DNA of 64,000 nt from Boseongicola sp. (lineage in GTDB: Bacteria > Pseudomonadota > Alphaproteobacteria > Rhodobacterales > Rhodobacteraceae). Positions 28,639-38,527 of the stretch are shown here, in pieces. The stretch covers positions 56,291-120,290 of the forward strand of contig JAPPCV010000134.1 of assembly GCA_028824715.1 (NCBI GenBank), given 5' to 3'. Both the position numbers and the translations under genes were made by a program. Each line of letters opens with the position of its first letter. Within the stretch, counting starts at the first letter, position 1. Below the pieces are notes generated by a model. That model ran no database searches, had not been told where the DNA came from, and saw nothing but the letters and a program-made list of their open reading frames with translations.

Positions 28639-29720
28639 TCCGGCTGGAGCGGCGTCCCGCGCCGTCCCGCGCCTGGGCGTGGGCAACCCCGCTGCTTGCG
28701 GTGCTGGCGACAATGGTGGCGGGCGGCCTGCTGTTCGCGTTCCTGGGCAAGGATCCTCTGCTCGTGATCCGAACGATTTTCTGGGATCCGATTCTCGGCG
28801 AGTTCGCGTTCTACTATCGAGGACAGTTGCTGGTGAAGGCCGGTCCCCTGGTCCTGATCGCGATCGGGCTCTCGCTCGGGTTTCGCGCCGGTGTCTGGAA
28901 CATCGGCGCGGAAGGCCAGTACATCATGGGTGCGATTTGCGGGGCCGCGGTCGGGCTGGCCTTCTACCCGCTGGAAGCGCGATGGCTGATCTTTCCGATG
29001 ATGGTGCTTGCAGGCGGACTGGGGGGATTCCTTTGGGCGATGATCCCCGGAATTCTTCGGACGCGCTTCAACACGAACGAGATCCTGGTCTCGCTTCTCC
29101 TGGTATATGTTGCCGAGCAGATACTGGCCTGGATGGCGCTTGGTCCCCTGAGGAGTCCGGACGGAGCCGGATTTCCCGGTTCACGCAACCTCAGGCACTA
29201 CGATGCGGCGGCGAATCACGAGTTGATTGCCGGGTCGGGCATGCACTGGGGCGTCGTCGCCGCTTTCATTGCAGTCATTCTAGGCCATGTCCTGTTGTCC
29301 CGTCACATCCTTGGATTCAATATCCGTCTTGCAGGCGCGAGCCCGCGCGCCGCGCGGTTCGCAGGCGTGAACCCGGGGTTGCTGGTGCTGACCTGCCTGG
29401 GCATGTCTGGCGCGCTGGCCGGGTTTGCGGGGCTCTTCGAGGTTGCCGGTCCCGCTGGGCAGATCAACATCGACTTCAACGTGGGATACGGGTTCACGGC
29501 GATCATCGTGGCATTCCTTGGACGGCTGCATCCGGTCGGCATCCTGCTGGCAGGTTTCCTGATGGCCCTGACCTACATTGGTGGCGAGGCGGCTCAGGCC
29601 ACGTTGGGCGTGCCTGCGGCGGCAATCCAGGCGTTTCAGGGAATGCTCCTGTTCTTCCTCCTGGCCCTCGACGTGATGACGAACTACCGTGTCAGGTTCG
29701 ATGTGAGGGCGCGGGCATGA
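28635..29720 (+). CDS. ABC transporter permease, nucleoside (YufP/NupP-like)
   Basis: A 361-aa membrane protein; its start overlaps the ATPase stop as GTGA. About nine to ten hydrophobic segments, with the family block LGFRAGVWNIGAEGQYIMGA and a later PRAARFAGVNPG cytoplasmic loop and NVGYGFTAIIVAFLGR. It forms a heterodimeric channel with the second permease for nucleoside or purine uptake. Confidence 0.92.
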   Translation: MIRLERRPAPSRAWAWATPLLAVLATMVAGGLLFAFLGKDPLLVIRTIFWDPILGEFAFYYRGQLLVKAGPLVLIAIGLSLGFRAGVWNIGAEGQYIMGAICGAAVGLAFYPLEARWLIFPMMVLAGGLGGFLWAMIPGILRTRFNTNEILVSLLLVYVAEQILAWMALGPLRSPDGAGFPGSRNLRHYDAAANHELIAGSGMHWGVVAAFIAVILGHVLLSRHILGFNIRLAGASPRAARFAGVNPGLLVLTCLGMSGALAGFAGLFEVAGPAGQINIDFNVGYGFTAIIVAFLGRLHPVGILLAGFLMALTYIGGEAAQATLGVPAAAIQAFQGMLLFFLLALDVMTNYRVRFDVRARA

Positions 29721-29880
29721 GTGACGTCGGGACCAGCCGGTCAGCCATTCGCAATTTGGCCTTGCCGCGCGAAACCGGCAATCTTGCGATGACACGCGTT
29801 CAGTCGCTGTCATGTCCTGGTCGCAGGAGGCGAGGCCGTCCGTTGCGGCGTGTTGCGCGGACTGAGGGGAGATCGCGGTG

Positions 29881-30813
29881 ATGGACCTGGGATCAATCAA
29901 CCCCGTCCTGCTGGTTGCGGCGCTGTTGCTGGCGTCAACACCCATCTTGCTGGCGGCCATGGGCGAACTCGTGGTCGAGAAGTCCGGCGTTCTGAACCTG
30001 GGCGTCGAGGGCATGATGATCGTTGGTGCTGTGGCGGGCTTCATCGCTGCAGTCGAAAGCGGCTCGCCAGCCCTGGGATTCCTGGCCGCCGCCGCTGCTG
30101 CCGCCGTGCTGGCGCTGCTGTTCGGGGTGCTGACGCAGGTTCTCCTGTCAAATCAGGTGGCCACCGGGCTTGGTCTGACGCTGTTCGGGCTGGGAATCTC
30201 TTCGCTGATGGGGCAAGGTTACGTGGGCATTCGCCCTCCTGCATCACCGAGGCTGGAACTTCCCGTTCTCTCGGAACTGCCGTTCCTGGGACCGGTCCTG
30301 TTCAGCCAGCACGCCATGGTCTACCTGTCGCTGGCCATTGTCGTCGGCGTTTGGTGGTACCTGAGATCCACCCGGTCCGGCCTGATTCTCCGTGCCGTCG
30401 GCGAAAGCCATGAGGCGGCGCACGCGCTTGGCTACTCCGTGCTTGGCACCAGGCTGGCGGCAATCGCCTTCGGCGGCGCGCTTGCCGGGCTGGGCGGGGC
30501 CTGCCTGAGCCTCGTGATCGTGCCGCAATGGACGGAGGGCATGACTGCGGGTCGGGGCTGGATCGCGCTGGCGATCGTTGTCTTCGGCTCCTGGCGGGCG
30601 TGGCGGGTCCTGCTCGGCGCCTATCTCTTTGGCGGCGTGAGCGTCCTGCAGCTGAACCTGCAGGCGGCGGGAATCGCGATTCCGGTCGAGCTCTTGTCGA
30701 TGTCGCCTTACCTGATAACAATCCTTGTGCTGGTCATCATTTCGTCCGACAAAAGGCGTGCACAGGCCAATGCGCCGAATTCACTTGGGCGCACGTTTCA
30801 CGCTTCGGGCTGA
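29881..30813 (+). CDS. ABC transporter permease, nucleoside (YufQ/NupQ-like)
   Basis: A 310-aa membrane protein with about eight to nine hydrophobic segments, shorter than its partner, as usual for this family. The block VEKSGVLNLGVEGMMIVGA parallels the WNIGAEGQ motif of the first permease, and RAVGESHEAAHALGY is the coupling loop. ATG 29881 follows GAGGGGA. The 160-nt gap before it is unusual for this operon type and contains no gene I can support. Confidence 0.92.
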   Translation: MDLGSINPVLLVAALLLASTPILLAAMGELVVEKSGVLNLGVEGMMIVGAVAGFIAAVESGSPALGFLAAAAAAAVLALLFGVLTQVLLSNQVATGLGLTLFGLGISSLMGQGYVGIRPPASPRLELPVLSELPFLGPVLFSQHAMVYLSLAIVVGVWWYLRSTRSGLILRAVGESHEAAHALGYSVLGTRLAAIAFGGALAGLGGACLSLVIVPQWTEGMTAGRGWIALAIVVFGSWRAWRVLLGAYLFGGVSVLQLNLQAAGIAIPVELLSMSPYLITILVLVIISSDKRRAQANAPNSLGRTFHASG

Positions 30814-30847
30814 GGCGTGTCCTTGCACTAACAAACTGGGGGAAAAC

Positions 30848-31927
30848 ATGTTGAAAATCATAACTCTGGCGGCTGCGGCCGCAATGTCAGCGAGCCTGCC
30901 GGCTGTCGGCGGCAGCCACGGCGACGGGCCGGTCAAGGCCGGATTTGTCTATGTCGGGCCGATCGGTGACGGCGGGTGGACCTATGAACATCACCAGGGC
31001 CTTCTGGCCGTTCAGGAGCATTTTGGCGACAAGGTCGAGACCGTCTATCAGGAGAGCGTGCCCGAAGGCGCTGACGCCGAGCGGGCCATGACCCAGATGG
31101 CGCTTCAGGGCGCGGACATAATTTTCACGACCTCGTTCGGGTACATGGATCCGACGATCAACGTGGCCGCAAAGTTCCCGGACGTGAAGTTCGAGCACGC
31201 AACCGGCTACAAGCGCGCCGACAACGTCAGCACCTATTCCGCGCGATTCTACGAGGGACGTGCGGTGCAGGGCCATATCGCGGGCAAGATGACGAAGACC
31301 AACAAGATCGGTTATATCGCGTCCTTCCCGATCCCTGAGGTCATCCGGGGCATCAACTCGGCATACATCCATGCCAAGAAGGCAAACCCCGATGTGGAGA
31401 TGAGCGTGATCTGGGTCTACACCTGGTTCGATCCTCCGAAAGAGGCGGATGCCGCGAAGGCGCTGATCGACAACGGCGTGGACGTAGTCCTGCAGCATAC
31501 GGATTCCACCGCGCCGCAGGCAGCCGCTGCCGAGGCGGGCGTGATCTCGTTCGGCCAGGCCTCGGACATGTCGGAATACGCGCCGCTGCCGCGCGTGAGC
31601 TCGATCATTGACAACTGGGCGCCGTACTACATCGCAAGGGTGCAGGCCGTGATGGACGGCACTTGGGAGAGCGTTGACACCTGGGACGGCATCGGCCCCG
31701 GCATGGTCGAGATCGGCGAAATCACCGATGCGGTGCCCGCGGACGTCAAGGCCGAAGCCGAAGCGCTCCGCGATGCGATCGGAAGCGGCGAGTATCATGC
31801 GTTCACCGGCCCGCTGAACAAGCAGGACGGATCGCCGTGGCTGGCTGAAGGCGAGACCGCCGATGACGGCACGTTGGTAGGCATGAACTTCTATGTCGAG
31901 GGGATCACGGGCGAAATTCCCAATTGA
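30848..31927 (+). CDS. BMP-family (PnrA-like) nucleoside-binding periplasmic protein
   Basis: A 359-aa binding protein. The N-terminus is a Sec leader (MLKIITLAAAAAMSASLPAVGG); there is no lipobox cysteine, unlike the lipoproteins of Gram-positive relatives. Family landmarks are VYVGPIGDGGWTYEHHQG, TTSFGYMDP, a conserved EVIRGINSAYIHA and VVLQHTDSTAPQAAA. It captures nucleosides or purines for the preceding two permeases and ATPase. ATG 30848 follows a GGGGGA sequence. A strong compound hairpin just after the stop probably ends or stabilises the transcript. Confidence 0.92.
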   Translation: MLKIITLAAAAAMSASLPAVGGSHGDGPVKAGFVYVGPIGDGGWTYEHHQGLLAVQEHFGDKVETVYQESVPEGADAERAMTQMALQGADIIFTTSFGYMDPTINVAAKFPDVKFEHATGYKRADNVSTYSARFYEGRAVQGHIAGKMTKTNKIGYIASFPIPEVIRGINSAYIHAKKANPDVEMSVIWVYTWFDPPKEADAAKALIDNGVDVVLQHTDSTAPQAAAAEAGVISFGQASDMSEYAPLPRVSSIIDNWAPYYIARVQAVMDGTWESVDTWDGIGPGMVEIGEITDAVPADVKAEAEALRDAIGSGEYHAFTGPLNKQDGSPWLAEGETADDGTLVGMNFYVEGITGEIPN

Positions 31928-31936
31928 TCGTTCCTG

Positions 31937-31980
31937 CTCGACGCGGCGTGCCGGCGGACTCGCCGGGGCGCCACGTCGAG
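31937..31980 (+). terminator. Compound hairpin after the BMP transporter operon
   Basis: CTCGACG (31937-31943) pairs with CGTCGAG (31974-31980), and inside it CCGGCG-GACT-CGCCGG forms a second stem. It begins 10 nt after the binding-protein stop. There is no long T run, so it may act as a transcript end protector or a weak terminator. Confidence 0.5.
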
Positions 31981-32044
31981 TCTTGCCGTCCATATGCGTC
32001 TTTCCCGGACCAGCGGTGTTCGGAAACGGATTCAAGCTGAACCG

Positions 32045-32974
32045 ATGCCGGATGTGAGAACGATTTCGGGGCAGGCCCTGTCGAGGTTCAGCTTCGGCAC
32101 GATGCAGTTCGGCGGCGCTGCGGACGAAACCGCCTCTGCGGCAATGTACTGGGCCTGCCGGGAGGCGGGCATCAACTTCTTCGACACTGCGTTTCTGTAT
32201 TCCAAAGGCCGTTCCGAGGAAATTTCCGGAAGGCTCGTCGCACCGGATCGCGACGACGTCTTCATCGCGACGAAGTGCGGGTATCACGGCGCATGCCGGT
32301 CGCGGATCGAAGAGGAGTTCGGCGCGAGCCGAAAGCGGCTCGGCCTGGAGACCGTCGATCTCCTGTACCTCCACCGATGGGATGAGGAGACGCCGCTTGA
32401 AGAGACATTGGAGACGCTTGCCGCGTACAAGGAAGATGGTTCGGTGCGCGCCCTTGGCGTATCCAATTTCGCTGCCTGGCAGGTGATGAAGGCGCGAGAG
32501 GTCGCGTGCGGGCATGGTGTCGAGATACAGTTCCTTCAGCCGATGTACAACCTGGTGAAGCGGCAGGCGGAAGTCGAGATCCTTCCCATGGCAATTGCGG
32601 AGGGCCTGGCCGTCTGTCCCTATTCCCCGCTCGGCGGAGGATTGCTGACCGGGAAATACGCTTCCGGCGAGACCGGGCGCCTCACCACCAGTGACACCTA
32701 TGCCACTCGCTACGGGTTCGACTGGATGCATGAGGCGGTAGCGAACCTGGTCAAGATCGCGGAGGAGGCCGGCGCGGCTCCGGCAACCCTGGCGGTGGCA
32801 TGGGTTGCGCGGCATCCGGGGGTATGGGGTCCCATCATCTCGGGGAAGTCGACGGAGCAGCTTGCACCGTCCTTTGCGGCCATCGAGTTCGAGTTCGACG
32901 ATGCGCTCCATGCCCGGCTGTCGGCGCTCTCGCCCGCGCCGCCTCCCGCGACCGACCGGCTGGAGGAAGCGTGA
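32045..32974 (+). CDS. Aldo/keto reductase
   Basis: A 309-aa (alpha/beta)8 oxidoreductase. The catalytic tetrad is partly visible: D in NFFDTAFLYSKGRSE with tyrosine after it, K in VFIATKCGY and H in LLYLHRWDEETP. NADPH binding is suggested by YSPLGGG and the late IISGKSTEQL. Substrate unknown. The stop overlaps the following FAD oxidase as GTGA, so the two probably act in one pathway, perhaps linked to the upstream nucleoside transporter, though that is inference from position. Confidence 0.88.
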   Translation: MPDVRTISGQALSRFSFGTMQFGGAADETASAAMYWACREAGINFFDTAFLYSKGRSEEISGRLVAPDRDDVFIATKCGYHGACRSRIEEEFGASRKRLGLETVDLLYLHRWDEETPLEETLETLAAYKEDGSVRALGVSNFAAWQVMKAREVACGHGVEIQFLQPMYNLVKRQAEVEILPMAIAEGLAVCPYSPLGGGLLTGKYASGETGRLTTSDTYATRYGFDWMHEAVANLVKIAEEAGAAPATLAVAWVARHPGVWGPIISGKSTEQLAPSFAAIEFEFDDALHARLSALSPAPPPATDRLEEA

Positions 32975-34038
32975 CGCGCGTTGCCGTGATCGGCGGCGGA
33001 ATTGCGGGCCTGGCCGCGGCGGCGTCATTGGCCCCGTCGGCTCGCGTTCTGGTGCTGGAACGCGAGACCGCGCTTGGCTATCACGCGAGCGGGCGCTCGG
33101 CCGCGATGTTCATCGAGGACTACGGGAATGACACCGTCCGCGTCCTGAACCAGGCGTCACGCCCGGTTCACGAATCGCTCGACGCCTTGTCTCCACGGGG
33201 TCTCCTGGCAATTGCGTTTCCGGAAGACGCGGACGCGTTCGAGGCTGACATGGCCGCATTGGGCCTTGCGGAGATTCCTGCAAGGGACGCGCATGCGCGG
33301 GTGCCGATCCTGTCTCGTGACATCGTGCGGGCCGGGTATTCCGAAAACGCGCAGGACATAGATACGAACCGTCTCTTGCACGCCATGGCGTCAGAAGCGC
33401 GGCGACACGGCGCCACCATACGGACCGGGGCAGGCGTCACGAAATTCGAGCGTGCGGACTCCTGGCATGTTTCGGTCGGGGACGAGGAGATCGTGGCCGA
33501 CGTCGTGATCAATGCTGCCGGAGCCTGGGCCGACGAAGTTGCGGCCATGGCAGGAACGGCGCGAATCGGGCTGCAACCCTACCGCCGGTCAGTCGCGCGC
33601 CTGCCGGCTCCGGGTGGCCACGACGTCAGGAACTGGCCGCTGCTGATGGGGCCGGGCGATTCCTGGTACGCAAAGCCCGATGCGGGTGGATGGATCGTCT
33701 CGGCAGCCGAAGAGGACCCGATGGAGCCGATGGACGCATGGCCGGACGACATGGTGCTGGCCGAAGGCATCGCGCGCTACGAGCCATACGTGACCGAACC
33801 GGTGGTGCGCATGGAAACCAGCTGGGCGGGTCTCAGGACCTTCGCGCCGGACCGCGCGCTCGTCATCGGCGAAGCGCCCGGCCACCCGGGATTCTTCTGG
33901 ATGGCTGGCCAGGGCGGCTACGGATTCCAGACCGCCCCTGCGGCGGCGGCGCTGCTGGCCGACCTCGTGCTCGGCAGGACGCCGTCATTGCCTGCTGACG
34001 TTGTTGGTTCCCTGCTGCCGTCGCGCTTCGAGAGCTGA
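32971..34038 (+). CDS. FAD-dependent amino-acid oxidase/dehydrogenase family protein (DAO fold)
   Basis: About 355 aa from a GTG overlapping the previous stop. The dinucleotide site is VAVIGGGIAGLAAAASL with E ending the second strand (VLERE), then GYHASGRSAAMF, where FAD lies. VVINAAGAWADEVA in the middle and GFFWMAGQGGYGFQTAPAAA at the end are characteristic of the DAO family (glycine oxidase, sarcosine oxidase, D-2-hydroxyglutarate-type enzymes). The substrate cannot be read; amino or imino acids are most likely. Confidence 0.85.
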   Translation: MTRVAVIGGGIAGLAAAASLAPSARVLVLERETALGYHASGRSAAMFIEDYGNDTVRVLNQASRPVHESLDALSPRGLLAIAFPEDADAFEADMAALGLAEIPARDAHARVPILSRDIVRAGYSENAQDIDTNRLLHAMASEARRHGATIRTGAGVTKFERADSWHVSVGDEEIVADVVINAAGAWADEVAAMAGTARIGLQPYRRSVARLPAPGGHDVRNWPLLMGPGDSWYAKPDAGGWIVSAAEEDPMEPMDAWPDDMVLAEGIARYEPYVTEPVVRMETSWAGLRTFAPDRALVIGEAPGHPGFFWMAGQGGYGFQTAPAAAALLADLVLGRTPSLPADVVGSLLPSRFES

Positions 34039-34126
34039 AGACACGCCATTGTCCCGTGACGAACGATTGCGGCAGGGAAGTCGGTCGCTGTCGCGACGGG
34101 ACACGCGAGGACGTGCCCGCAGTCTC

Positions 34127-34828
34127 TCACGGTTCCCGGATCGAGGCGATGATGTCGCGCACGGCCTTCACTGGATCCGGCGCGCGGTGGATCGGGCGGC
34201 CGATGACCACGTGGTCGGCGCCGTGCCGGATGGCATCGACCGGTGTCGCGAACCGCTTTTGGTCACCGGGGTCCGTGCCGTTCGGCCGCACTCCGGGTGA
34301 CACGATCAGCTTGCCTGCGGCTTCAGGCAATGCGCGGATTGCACGGACTTCAAGCGGCGAGGCAATGACGCCGTCTGCTCCGGCCTCGAACGCCCGCGCG
34401 GCCCGCTCGGCCACGAGATCGGCAATCTCTCCCGGCCTTGTCTGAGCGGCATCGAGGTCGCTCCGGTCGAGCGATGTCAGAAACGTGACTGCCAGGACGT
34501 TCATTGCGGAATCAGCCGCACCTTCGCAGGCGGCGCGGACCACGTGCGGATCTCCGTGAACGGTCAGGAAATCAATGCCGGATCGGCCAAGGCCGCGCGT
34601 GGCAGCCTCGATCGTTGCGCCTATGTCGAAGAGCTTCATGTCCAGGAAGATGCGCTTGCCATGATCCTGCTTGAGCTCGCTTGCCAGCGCAAATCCGCCG
34701 CCAGTGAGCATTCCAAGCCCGATCTTGTAGAAGGACACGCTGTCTCCAAGACGCGTGGCGAGATCAAGGCCCGCGAGCGCGTCCGGGACGTCAAGCGCGA
34801 CAATCAGGCGATCGTCAGACTGGATCAT
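34127..34828 (-). CDS. pyrF: Orotidine 5'-phosphate decarboxylase
   Basis: A 233-aa decarboxylase making UMP in pyrimidine biosynthesis. It starts with LIVALDVPDA; the active-site array is FLDMKLFDIGATI (D-K-x-x-D type), with FYKIG before it, and TVHGD follows. The phosphate loop is PGVRPNG and VIGRPIHRAPDP. Length is normal for the bacterial class. It converges on the DAO-family gene. Confidence 0.96.
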   Translation of the reverse strand: MIQSDDRLIVALDVPDALAGLDLATRLGDSVSFYKIGLGMLTGGGFALASELKQDHGKRIFLDMKLFDIGATIEAATRGLGRSGIDFLTVHGDPHVVRAACEGAADSAMNVLAVTFLTSLDRSDLDAAQTRPGEIADLVAERAARAFEAGADGVIASPLEVRAIRALPEAAGKLIVSPGVRPNGTDPGDQKRFATPVDAIRHGADHVVIGRPIHRAPDPVKAVRDIIASIREP

Positions 34829-35713
34829 GGGTGTCGCCTAGTCGATTGGGACGCCGAGGGCAAGGATCAGGTTCGGATCCCGACAGCCGTCCTTGGAGTG
34901 CCCGAGTGCACATCCAGAATTGCCGATCTGGATTGAATGCACGGGGACGAACACCGCAATTGCGTGGGCGAAGAGTTCCGTGCCGCAGATGTGGCGAGTC
35001 GAGACCGAAACTGGCCCAGACGAACCGGAGGTGCCGTTCCGGTTGTCGGAGCGCGGGGTCGGCTGGCTTCGGACCTTGTCCGGCCCCAAATCCGGGCGAC
35101 GGCGATGCGTGGGGCCGCCGAGGCAGCATGGGCACCGCAAGGATGGCCACGACGATCATGTTGTTCGCCGTGTCTCGGCATCGAGCCCGGTTTCCGGATT
35201 CCAGATGTCCGCCATCGTCGCGTATCAACTGTGTACGTGTCAGCAGTCGAGAGCCGACGCGGCAAGTGTCCTGCCATTGTCGATGACCTCGCAGAACTGC
35301 CCGATTGGAAGTGGGACAGTCGCGACGCCGATTGAATTCGTCCACCGCAGATCGGTTCGCCGTTCGGAAATGTCGGCTTGCTGCCCAGGGTCGCTGGCCA
35401 TACGTTTCCGCCTGGCCTTGGCGGCCAGTTCGGCTTGATCGGGCATGAAGCCCTCGGAATCCAGCCGGCAAGTAGCCAGCAAGGAATCAATGGAGCATTC
35501 ATGCGTCCGTCCGCCTCGCCAGTCATGGTGGCTGCCCCGCACGTCAAGGACACCTATCCCTCGGGACACGGTACGGTCGTGGGAAGGTGCGGCTTGCAGG
35601 GCGGAGCGCGCCAGGCTGGGCACTGATGCAGTGAGCCCACACGCGGGTGTCCTTCGGCTCCGACATTGCCAGGACCGTCCCCGCGCGGCTTTGCCGATCC
35701 CGCGCGATTCAGA
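34829..35713 (-). pseudogene. Probable decayed gene, family not recognised
   Basis: This 885-bp gap has no intact gene, but minus-strand text looks protein-like in successive different frames. About 35240-35450 gives MPDQAELAAKARRKRMASDP then VPLPIGQFCEVIDNGR; about 35100-35240 in another frame gives NNMIVVAILAVPMLP; about 34841-35010 in a third gives FAHAIAVFVPVHSIQIGNS and ends in LILALGVPID. This is the pattern of one ORF broken by frameshifts. I cannot name the family. It lies between pyrF and the betaine-transport operon in the operon's direction, so it may be that operon's lost last gene. Confidence 0.45.
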
Positions 35714-36982
35714 TCACCGGAAGCGCTCCACGGAAACGGCGGAGCGATCGGCATTGGAGGCCGTTCCCAAGACAGATTCTGAAAGCAATCGCGCCGTAGC
35801 AGGCCCCATCCCGAGGCCATAGTGGGAATGACCAAACGCGACATAGAGATTGCGGATCTCGGGCACCTCGCCAATGACTGGGAGATTGTCGGGAAAGGAG
35901 GGCCGGGAACCGACCCATCTCCGAGCATGCTCCGTGTTGAGGCGAGGAACCAACCGCTTCGACATCGGTGCCAGGATGTCGGCCCGCCTGTAGTTCGGCG
36001 GTTCATTTACATGGGCAAATTCTGACATGCCAGCGCTTCGGACGCCGTTTTCCATTGAGCTGATGATGAACTTCCCCACAACATCCAGGATGGAGTTGTT
36101 CAGCGAAACACCCGGATCAGCGAATTCCAGGTGATATCCGCGCTCGGAGACAAGCGGCAGCTTGACCCCGAGGCCCTTGAGCAGCTCCGTTGACCAGACG
36201 CCGCCGCAGAGAACAACCTTTTTCGCCGAGACATTGCCAGAACTGGTCTCCAGCTTGATTGTACCGTCTTCCTCAGGTTTCAAGCCCTTTACGTCGCAGC
36301 GGATGAGCAGGGCGCCATGGCGCTGCGCCTTGCCGACCAGGACTTTGCAGAGCTCGCCTGGATTGGTCGTGCGTGACTGCCCTTTCTGGACGATTGCCTG
36401 GCCAAACTCCGAAGAGAGCGCCGGCTCCATTTTCCGCAGATCTTTGCCGTTCACAATTTCGACCGATGCCCCTCGATCAATCTTGAGACGCCACCCAAGA
36501 TCATCAAGGTCTGCCTTGGCGTTGCCGCGGTAGACACTTATGAACCAGCTGTCCCGGATGAGGTCTTCACGCCCAGTGCCTTTCAAGTATGCACGATAGG
36601 ACTGCACGTTGCCGCGCATCAGCATGTCCATAGCATCTGAGATCGCGTGCACCCGGCTGAGGCGCGTGTTCGCAAGGAATCGTGCGGCCCAGGACAGAAG
36701 ATCAGGATTGCTTCTGAACCTCACGCTCAAGGGACCCTCGCGATCAAGCAACCACTTGGGGACAGACTTCCAGACTCCCGGCATTGCCTGCGGCACGCAG
36801 GACCAGGGAGAGATTATCCCGGCATTGCCAAAGCTCGTCGCATCACCGGGGCCTCCCCGGTCGATTATGGAGACCGAGAGATCCCTTGCCTGCAGCTCCA
36901 AGGCGCAGCATGTGCCGATGATCCCAGCCCCGATGATTGTCACGTCGGGGACAGCGTTTCTTGCCGGATGGACTGCTGTCAT
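35714..36982 (-). CDS. DadA-like FAD-dependent D-amino-acid/N-methyl amino-acid dehydrogenase
   Basis: A 422-aa flavoenzyme of the DadA branch of the DAO fold. The FAD site is VTIIGAGIIGTCCALELQ, followed by GDATSFGNAGIISPWSC, the DadA-type segment after the second strand. A late NLYVAFGHSHYGLGMGPATA is the C-terminal FAD loop. DadA-type enzymes oxidise D-amino acids or secondary amines and feed the respiratory chain. It begins 9 nt after the permease gene of a betaine-type transporter, so imported quaternary or cyclic amines (proline betaine, glycine betaine or similar, after demethylation) are reasonable substrate candidates; that is inference. Confidence 0.85.
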   Translation of the reverse strand: MTAVHPARNAVPDVTIIGAGIIGTCCALELQARDLSVSIIDRGGPGDATSFGNAGIISPWSCVPQAMPGVWKSVPKWLLDREGPLSVRFRSNPDLLSWAARFLANTRLSRVHAISDAMDMLMRGNVQSYRAYLKGTGREDLIRDSWFISVYRGNAKADLDDLGWRLKIDRGASVEIVNGKDLRKMEPALSSEFGQAIVQKGQSRTTNPGELCKVLVGKAQRHGALLIRCDVKGLKPEEDGTIKLETSSGNVSAKKVVLCGGVWSTELLKGLGVKLPLVSERGYHLEFADPGVSLNNSILDVVGKFIISSMENGVRSAGMSEFAHVNEPPNYRRADILAPMSKRLVPRLNTEHARRWVGSRPSFPDNLPVIGEVPEIRNLYVAFGHSHYGLGMGPATARLLSESVLGTASNADRSAVSVERFR

Positions 36983-36991
36983 CGCCTGCCG

Positions 36992-38527
36992 TCAGGTCAG
37001 TTTGCCCTGGACAATCCGGTTGAGGATCATGGCACAGAAAAGGATGGAGAATCCGGCAAGAATGCCCTGCCCAACGGAGGAGTATTGGAGCGCTTCAAGC
37101 ACGTCCTCTCCAAGGCCTCGCGCACCGATCAGCGACGCCACGACGACCATGGCAAGGCTCAGCATGATGGTCTGATTGACACCGGCCCGGATCGACGGGG
37201 CTGCCAGAGGAAGATCCACCTTGGTCAGCAGGTACCATTTGGATGCCCCAAAGGCGATGGCTGCTTCGCGGACATGTTCCGGCACGCCGCGCAGTCCCAG
37301 GACTGTCAGTCGAACTACAGGTGTTCCACCGAAGATCATGGTCGTTATGACGGCAGCTGGTTTGCCGGTGCCAAAGAAGGCGATCACCGGGATCATGAAG
37401 ACAAAGGATGGCATGGTCTGCATGAAGTCCATCACGGGACGCACCACGGCGTAGAGTCGTTGCCGGCGCGCGCACAACATGCCCAGTGGAATGCCGAGGC
37501 AAATGCTGATGCACGCGGCCGTGCCGAGAAGCGCCAGCGTTGTCATTGCCTTTTCCCAAAAGCCCAAGACGCCGATATAGAGCAGGAAAGCCGCCGTGTA
37601 GATCGCTGCCGCAGGTCCGGCTGACAGTCCGGTCAAGAGGATGATTATGCCGGCAATCACCACCCAGGGCGTGTTGACGAAAAGCACTTCAAGCGCGTCA
37701 AGGATCACCCGGATGCCGTAGGAGATCGAGTCGAAGAACCATTCGCCGTTGATTACTGCATAGTTGAAAAAGTCGCGAATGCCGTTGATCGCGGTCAATC
37801 TCCAGGCTTGATGTTCAGGGAATCGAGCGAGCATCGGCCACAAGCCCGGAAAAGCGTAATGCACGACACTCACTGCATAGATTAGAATCACGAAGGCAAC
37901 GCTCAGTGCGGTCTTCAACTGCGATATTCCGGCCGGGTAGGATCGGTCAGACAGCCAATCGGAATGGCGTCGTTCGAGGAGCGTGTTGGCTGAAACGCCC
38001 TCTGCGAGCTTGACGACGACAAGAAAGGCCAAGCCGGAAAGTGCGACCCAAATGCCAGCCGCATCGGCCGCCGCGGCTTCGGCCTGAATGTTCCCGATCG
38101 CGTCCTCCAGCGACTTGATTGTACGTTCGAAGACCGCAACGTTTCCGTCATTGTTGGCGATCGCATCCGCAAGCTGTTCACGGCGTCTTTCCAAGGTGAA
38201 TTCGATTTGAGCGATGCGGTCGCGGACCGTGGCCGAGAGATCACCGAAGAGGCCGCGCGACAGCTGTACAAGTGCAAACGCCTCAAGGATCAGGAACGGA
38301 AGTCCCCAGTGCCAGAGATGTCGCAAGCCAAACCAGGCGGGTCCCAGAATTGCGGCAGCGAGGTTGAAGGTCCATGAGAAGCCCGTCGAGTTGCCGATCT
38401 TGTCGAATTGCGCTGCGTAGTAGTCGCCGTTCATGCCGGCAAACTCGTGGATGAGTTCCATCCGTTCATCGGACGGCGTCTGGTCGGGCCCTGACCTCGG
38501 GGCGGAAGAGATCGCATCCATGGTCAT
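36992..38527 (-). CDS. Glycine betaine/proline-type ABC transporter permease (ProW-like), extended
   Basis: A 511-aa permease. The C-terminal 220 residues form the usual BPD transport domain with GKPAAVITTMIFGGTPVVRLT, then the EAA-like loop VREAAIAFGASKWYLLTKVDLPLA. The N-terminal half is longer than in E. coli ProW (about 354 aa): it contains several extra hydrophobic segments and a charged, coiled-coil-like stretch around residues 100-150 (DRIAQIEFTLERRREQLADA). Its ATG overlaps the ATPase stop. A second ATG two codons later is equally possible. Confidence 0.88.
   Translation of the reverse strand: MTMDAISSAPRSGPDQTPSDERMELIHEFAGMNGDYYAAQFDKIGNSTGFSWTFNLAAAILGPAWFGLRHLWHWGLPFLILEAFALVQLSRGLFGDLSATVRDRIAQIEFTLERRREQLADAIANNDGNVAVFERTIKSLEDAIGNIQAEAAAADAAGIWVALSGLAFLVVVKLAEGVSANTLLERRHSDWLSDRSYPAGISQLKTALSVAFVILIYAVSVVHYAFPGLWPMLARFPEHQAWRLTAINGIRDFFNYAVINGEWFFDSISYGIRVILDALEVLFVNTPWVVIAGIIILLTGLSAGPAAAIYTAAFLLYIGVLGFWEKAMTTLALLGTAACISICLGIPLGMLCARRQRLYAVVRPVMDFMQTMPSFVFMIPVIAFFGTGKPAAVITTMIFGGTPVVRLTVLGLRGVPEHVREAAIAFGASKWYLLTKVDLPLAAPSIRAGVNQTIMLSLAMVVVASLIGARGLGEDVLEALQYSSVGQGILAGFSILFCAMILNRIVQGKLT

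Noticed and set aside
30887..33028. 713-aa open frame on the minus strand
   Set aside because: Spans the opposite strand of three genuine genes (BMP protein, aldo/keto reductase and DAO-family oxidase) and has no family features.
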